DNA of 64,000 nt from Ceratothoa steindachneri (Eukaryota > Arthropoda > Malacostraca > Isopoda > Cymothoidae), in assembly GCA_963969495.1 (NCBI GenBank), contig OZ018326.1, forward strand, positions 3,863,444 to 3,927,443. Reading direction: 5' to 3'. This document shows positions 57,370 to 64,000 of this stretch, one piece after another; position 1 is the stretch's first letter; each line of letters begins with the position of its first letter. The translations under genes and the position numbers were made by a program. A model generated the notes under the pieces. It did not search any database. It had not been told where the DNA came from and worked only from the letters and a program-made list of their open reading frames with translations.

Positions 57370-59250
57370 TTAAAAATATCTAATGAAAAAATAAAAATAT
57401 ATATTACTCTCAAAAGTTTGGGCCATGACAATACACCCATGTTTCTTGTGAATGATTTTCAATATCATGTGTGTATTGGCATATGTTGTCCGTTTAGTCT
57501 TCCTTTGTGATCTATATTCGATTAGTCGTTTAAAGGTGTAAAAAACGATAGTGTTCATGTAGTTTTGTGAGAGCCAATGTTCTAGTGTGTTTATATGTTA
57601 TTAGTGTCTCCTGCTTACTGTTATGGTGGCTGTGAGATGTCGTATGCGTATTTGTTAAGCTTGATTAAGGGAAAGTAGTTGTGGCATATCATGTAGGCAT
57701 ATGTTGAAAAGTAGAGGTGAGAAAAGGATATTTGAGATATGCCGTTGTGGAGTATTCAGGTGTATGATTTAAGGTTTGAGTTAGTGACTTTGGCGTGCCT
57801 GACAAAGATAAAGTTTATCTTCCACTTTTAGTCGTTTTTGGATATGTTGGTATTCATGATTTTGTGTGCTAGGATGTGTTTTGATACTTTTCATAACGCT
57901 TTGATTATGTTGATTGTTTCAAGACCTTATTAGGTTTTGTTTGAAGTTACTGAGGAGAATCATGGCTGGTGTGGTTTTTAAAAGCTGTGCTCTGTCTGAA
58001 ACAGAGGTATATTAAGCTGATTCTATGGTGTACTGGTTTTTCAAGTATTTTTGATAGTGTGCACTGGAGTGAAATTGGGCGTTAAGAGGTAGCATGTGTT
58101 GTGGGTTTGTTTTGTTGGAGTATGGGTGTAATGTGGGATAGTATTTAGGTTGAAGGTATTGTGTTGGTGATCCAGGGGTGGTTAAAAATCTTTTTAGGGC
58201 TGAGATTGCTGAGATTCGTTAAGGGACAGAGCTGGATATTACAAATGTTTTCGGGAGAAGTGTCTTTGGACTTGATGAGCAATGAGATGGTTGTTGAAAG
58301 TTTTCTATGGTAAAATAGATGTGTTTGTTTTTTGGATATTTGTGTGCTCTTGATTTTTTTGTGGAATTATGTCTGCTTTGGGAGGAAGCTAATATTAATG
58401 ATTAACTTGGTGATGTGGGTGTTGACTAAGTGGACGTCTTGTTTTTCTTGTGGTGAGAGGCTCTGTTATGTTTAATAATGTTACGCTGCTCCATGCAGTC
58501 TGTTATTTGCTCTGTGAAATTGTAAATGGAAAGTTTTTTCAATGCTGTGTGGATGAATTTACTGTTTTCTTGTGTTTTGGTAATGTTAATATAGTTAGTG
58601 TTTTGTCTAGCGATAGGTGATAATTAAGGTGAAACTGCAAATATTTTCTTCTATCTATTGGTTCGAGTTTTGCCAGTCTTCTTTTTTGTATTTTATATAT
58701 TTGGTTTGATAGATGGTGGTTTGGGGTAGATGGTTTAGAAGGACATAATAATGGGTAGGCGATATGAGGTAAAGTTCGATATTGTGCTTAATGTAGTTCT
58801 GGTGTGTAGCTAGGTGAGCAGAGGGTTATGTCTGGGGATGTGCTATTTTGCTATTTTTTCGGGTTGCTACGGATGTGTTGGTGAGCATGATGAGGGCGTG
58901 AATATATTCTGCTATTATTGTGCCTCTGTTGTCTATTGTTATGTATTAATGTTATGAGTGCGTAGCGCCTAATAGTTGGATCTAACCTACGGGTGGTGTA
59001 TGGTAAAGAGGGCAAAGATTATTCGTGATTTAAACGTGTTTGTTTGAGGTATTGAGCTGTAGTGATATTTGGAGGAGAGGTCCGAACAGCGTTTGCGATT
59101 CCAAGTTTTGCATTTTTTACATTTTAGCGAGCCCTATCGCCTGAGGATTTTGTGGTGAAATGTCATTAGTAGGGTTAAGTTCTATATCCCCTGCAATTTG
59201 GAAAAGTGTTGAGTGAGATGGGTCATCATCAATAATAGTATTAAAAGTAG
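57370..59250 (-). mobile_element. Non-LTR retrotransposon RT, minus strand, decayed
   Basis: The plus strand is strikingly G/T-rich here, meaning an A/C-rich sense strand on the minus strand. Minus-strand broken frames give, in order, ISKILEKPVHHRI near 58080-58030 (cf. 'LSP+.K+LE+L'), an FRQSTAFKNHTSH segment (cf. 'HGFR..HST.TAL'), then near 57740-57680 a degenerate 'GVPQG..LSPLLFN.YL.+MP' (HISNILFSPLLFNICLHDMP). Next come LEHWLSQNYMNTIVFYTFKR (cf. 'L..WL..N.+N...KT.....') and ILKIIHKKHG-like sequence. The palm Asp residues are not readable. The 58260-59250 part is assigned by composition only. Confidence 0.5.
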
Positions 59251-60416
59251 GTGAACGAAAGATAAAGGGAGCTTTTCAAGTTAATATTAGATTTGTCAAG
59301 TTTTCAATCGTTTGCGTTTATGTCAAATATGGGAGGTGGCGTAATACGGGCAAATATATATAAATAATAACTATTGCTAAACTATCATATATACATGACA
59401 GAAAACTGAGCTTACAAGCAATTTAGATGCGAACACTCAAATTAATGAGAAAACATTAAGATGCCCAAGTGACAGAGAAATAACTACACACAAAGATTTA
59501 GGAAGAACTGAAAGACACCCAGAAGAACGAACTACATAGAAACATTAGAGGAATTAAACGAAGCCAGGGATTTGAAACTATGCACGACCAAGATCAACAG
59601 AGAGATAGGAGAAGCCTTGTTTTCTGATGATCTCCTCATCACCAAGCAGATAGATATTTTTAACCGATATAAGAGTATTAAGAAACATAAATCCTTTGTT
59701 GTATTATAATAAAAAAACTACTTCATTCTGAGTTTATGTTCGGTAAAACGTGGCATTTGTGTTCTAAATTTCATAGACTCTTGCCTACTTTATCGAATAT
59801 CCGAGGCCCTTACATCATTTAACTACCGCAGTTTTTGTAAGAGATGCTTGTGAAGAGGGTGCTATATTTCCAACAGCATTTTGACATTAAAATAAGTGCC
59901 TGACTAGGAAATACATCAAGTTCTTTACAAACAACGATATATCGAAAGAAAAAAAAGAACACAAGAAAGGGAATCCAATATTCCGGTAAAACCGATAATG
60001 GCAACCGATAATTAATACCATTTTAGAGACAGAGTATAAGCCCCAAAGAAACTTCCCCATTCTCAAGTTTTTAAATTAAAGCGACAAAATGTTGAAGAAA
60101 AAGCATAAAATAATTTATAAAATAAAGTTGAAATAAAATATAAATCGGCCAGTCAGGAAATGAGAACAAAAACTCGAATAATTAAAATAGACACTAAAGG
60201 AATCAAAGAGCAAAACGAGAGTTTCCCAAACAAATTGGCACACAACACAAAATCAGCAGCAAGAAAATATTTTTCATATTAATTTTTTTATTACCTCCAA
60301 AGTCATCAAAGTCATTAATTGTCACTACTTAAATAAATTGAGGAGGAGAATTATAATAAAGCAAGCCATTTAATACCAAGAAACCGATGAATCAAGGATT
60401 TCCCCAAACACAGTAA
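59251..60416. other. AT-rich sequence, nothing recognised
   Basis: No element recognised. Confidence 0.4.
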
Positions 60417-60439
60417 TCTAGAAGCAACAAATTTGAACA

Positions 60440-60488
<49 letters not shown>

Positions 60489-60504
60489 ATTGGTTGCTTC
60501 TAGA
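60417..60504. repeat. Hairpin enclosing a (TA)n core
   Basis: 60417-60440 and 60481-60504 are inverted copies (TCTAGAAGCAAC(A/C)AATTTGAA), 22 of 24 positions matching, separated only by TA repeats. Confidence 0.9.
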
Positions 60505-60507
60505 GTG

Positions 60508-61586
<1,079 letters not shown>

Positions 61587-62122
61587 CTTTTTTTCACGAA
61601 ATCTTTTAGAATCGGCATTTATACAACTGACTTCGAATTTTAATCTCAGCCTTGGGAATGTATTTTTTGGACCCTTGTATAAGAAGAATGTTTAAGAATG
61701 ATTTTAAAGATAAAATTTCTGAATTAATGATTACCACCTAGATGTTATTTTAGCTTATTTATATAAAAAAACCTTTCCTCATATTTTTCTTTTGTCATAT
61801 CTTCTAGTTATCATGTGTAAACTTTTTTGTTTTCAGATTGCATATGTGATTCCTAAACACTGCCCCCCCCCTTTCTTTTGTAACCCGTAACTTTTTTTTT
61901 TTTTTTTTAACCCTGACGGCTCATCTCGTTAATAGGATTGTTCCAGGTATCTGCTAATCCCACCCCTTTTAATCTTTATATCCCATATTTTCATTAATTA
62001 GGTGTATAAATATCTTTCTCTTTTTTCCTGTCTTTTAGTCTGCTTAGTAAATAACCATTAGTTGAAAGGCCTCGCAGTTCTCCGTTGTTTCATTTTCCTC
62101 GTGGCTGTAACGTTATTCATAT
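61587..62122 (+). mobile_element. Second PLE 3' end in inverted orientation (locus 4)
   Basis: This is the reverse complement, with small differences, of about 60637-61155: TTTCACGAAATCTTTTAGAA near 61595 mirrors 61140-61155, and CGTGGCTGTAACGTTATTCA near 62100 mirrors 60657-60682. It encodes the tail of the same endonuclease (RNLLESAFIQLT-like) in plus orientation. Arms are about 520 bases and differ mainly in homopolymer runs (a C9 run near 61863 and a T run near 61891-61908). It ends at (TA)n 62119-62142. Confidence 0.9.
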
Positions 62123-62142
62123 ATATATATATATATATATAT
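62119..62142. repeat. (TA)n microsatellite
   Basis: About 24 bases of TA repeat at the right end of the inverted PLE pair. Confidence 0.95.
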
Positions 62143-62640
62143 GTTCTTAAAAACCCATAGGGTCTGTGATCCATAATTTTATGACGCTGAAATGGATCTC
62201 ACAACATTCGAAATAAACATAAATTACCCTTTTTGACAGCTTTATACATATATAGGAAAGAACAAAATATAAAGTTTAAAGTATACCAAAAAAACTACTA
62301 ACGTTTTATCATACACACAGTTTTGCTCTAATAAACCTGTGCTCCAGAATTTTATGAGGCCTAAGTTGATTATATTTACAACATAGAAAATATTATAAAA
62401 TACCATGAACCTCTATTTATTCACATTTAAAATCAACTAAACATACATTCTATATAGATAAAGAACATTATAATCATTCCCCTCAAATATTATAGTCTTA
62501 ATGTATAATAAAAATTTAATTTACTTGTGCATATTGCCCAAGAATTTCAATAAAATAAATTATTTACTAAAAGCGTATGATTCACAAGTTTCATACATCT
62601 GAACTTTATTGCTTTAATAACCTACCGCGAACCAATTGCA
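62143..62640. other. AT-rich sequence, nothing recognised
   Basis: A short similarity between 62158-62193 and 62336-62370 (CTGTG.TCCA.AATTTTATGA) is the only structure noted. Confidence 0.35.
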
Positions 62641-62978
62641 GGAAGATTTAAATCGTCTAAACTTGGAAGTTAATGCCCCAAATAATCAGCTTAATATATT
62701 AAGTTCCCGAGAAAGCCCTCACTCACTTAGGAAGTAAAGAGAAAACAACAAAATTTTATGGAGCAACTCCTACATTTATTCGTCAAAATAAAGTCAATCT
62801 TTCTCTTCAATGTTCTTGCACCGATCTGCCAGCATTCGAATCTGTCCCAAAGACCAGTCAGCTTTTGCTTTGAATCTAAAAATTTTAAACAAGCTTCCGC
62901 TTCCTAGGTGTCGGCACTTTCTGGCCAATCATATAGTATAGGAACAGGCTAGGAATAAAGTGCCTTCTTCAAACATCT

Positions 62979-63119
62979 TTCGGATATGATCACCAAATTG
63001 ATTATCATATAGCTGAAATTATTTCTAACAAAAGTAATTTTGCCGAACGAAATATTGTAGAATCTGCCCTTATTAATGCACAAAAGAAAAGAACTTCAAC
63101 TTCAGTAAAGGAATGTTAA
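62979..63119 (+). pseudogene. Probable PLE endonuclease C-terminal fragment
   Basis: An open stretch of 46 codons reads FGYDHQIDYHIAEIISNKSN and then FAERNIVESALINAQKK before a stop. 'H.IDW..AEII.....F..R.+.ESALI' is the usual end of PLE GIY-YIG endonucleases, and the locus 4 endonuclease ends in an equivalent RNLLESAFIQ. Sequence upstream (62640-62978) is likely part of the same relic but unreadable. It is a different PLE family from locus 4. Confidence 0.45.
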
Positions 63120-64000
63120 AATTAGAGAAATTCATTAGTGTAAAAGCTTGTAAAATATTTAAATATGGTAAATAAATCATAATTTTGAGTAGATATTGCT
63201 TATATGCTGAGAGATATTCATTTTATATTTTTATTCAATTAATTGGTAAAATGTTTTAATAAATTGTAATTTTCTCAACAATTACTCATATATCTTGTTG
63301 GTTTTCGTGATCGTAATCTATTTTTCACGATCGTCTTTTCATTTACTATTCGAATCTGTTAACTCTTGTTCATTTAATTCCTTTTACCTCTTGCTTCGCT
63401 AGAAAATGTTTCAATAAAGGAAACCGCTAATGACTCTCGGTCTTTCCTGGTTATTTCATCACAGTTTCAAGTGACATACATTACCGACCAAATTAGGGAA
63501 CGATTTTCCTTTCTAAAAGTAATTTTTAAAATATGAGTAGCTAAAAAAAATCGCAATTGTACATAAAGACATGCATTTAAAATAATTTGTAAAGATTTCA
63601 TGTTATAGAATCTTACATTCAAGAAATCGTACAAAATAGTGCATAAAATATAAGTTCGATCACTAACAATATAGCTTAGCAAGAAAATGCACTAGTAACA
63701 AAGCAAGAATTGACAAAGTTCAACTTAAAACACTTAATATATGCTGTTGAAGCCTTTTTTCTCTCTTACTTCGGTCCAACTACGCCCACAGAAATTCCTC
63801 AGTGTCGGACTAATTTTATTGTTATTTTGATTCATTTTTGATTAATTTTCGTCCATATAACCATCAATTTTGAAGGAAACTTAAATTGAACTTTGTCTTC
63901 TATGATCTTCAAGAGGTTTTTAATTTGGTTGAGGTCCAGGGTATGAGCAGGCACTTCATTACTTTAATATCTTTTTAGATATAGTATTTTACTCGTTTTG
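63120..64000. other. AT-rich sequence to window end, nothing recognised
   Basis: No gene or element supported. No further Sidestep exon was recognised. Confidence 0.4.

Overview
The window looks like arthropod nuclear DNA, most likely crustacean. The support is spliced exons of a sidestep-type adhesion receptor, very AT-rich introns, long (TA)n microsatellites, and many decayed Penelope-like elements (PLEs), non-LTR retrotransposons, Gypsy LTR elements and Tc1/mariner transposons. The placement is inference from this content; no species marker was seen.

One host gene is evident. Three plus-strand exons (253-413, 39701-39839, 54640-54932) have splice signals and compatible phases (0/0, then 1/1). 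They encode a fibronectin-III-like domain, a juxtamembrane stretch, one transmembrane helix and the start of a cytoplasmic tail, in the pattern of arthropod Sidestep immunoglobulin-superfamily guidance receptors. The 5' exons (signal peptide, Ig domains) lie before the window, and the rest of the tail lies beyond 54932. The first intron in view is 39.3 kb and splits the fibronectin domain; the second is 14.8 kb.

Most of the rest is intron filled with mobile-element remnants. From left to right: an LTR end (1-150); two PLE fragments beside (TA)n (5.4-8.2 kb); a jockey/R1-like LINE end (8.7-9.8 kb); a Tc1-like transposon (10.5-11.7 kb); an internally deleted mariner with both terminal repeats (14.46-15.39 kb); a tRNA-derived SINE (21.5-21.8 kb); PLE tails and LINE reverse transcriptase pieces (21.9-26 kb); a LINE ORF1 with zinc knuckles and two opposed LINE reverse transcriptases (26.8-31.5 kb); a Gypsy LTR and gag region plus an opposed gag (33.2-37.6 kb); a PLE with an inverted end copy between two (TA)n blocks (42.6-44.5 kb); maT-like mariner fragments (44.6-46.6 kb); two further LINEs (48.3-52.3 kb); a third LTR tail (53.3-54.0 kb); an RTE-like and another LINE (55.8-59.3 kb); a head-to-head PLE pair between (TA)n blocks (60.6-62.1 kb); and a PLE endonuclease fragment near 63 kb.

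The most interesting signal is structural. PLE 3' ends repeatedly stop at (TA)n microsatellites. Several carry a conserved 'CTGANGA - hairpin - GAAA' core resembling a hammerhead ribozyme, and two loci carry an inverted extra copy of the element end. No CRISPR array, rRNA gene, functional tRNA gene or bacterial-type operon was seen. All mobile-element reading frames appear broken.
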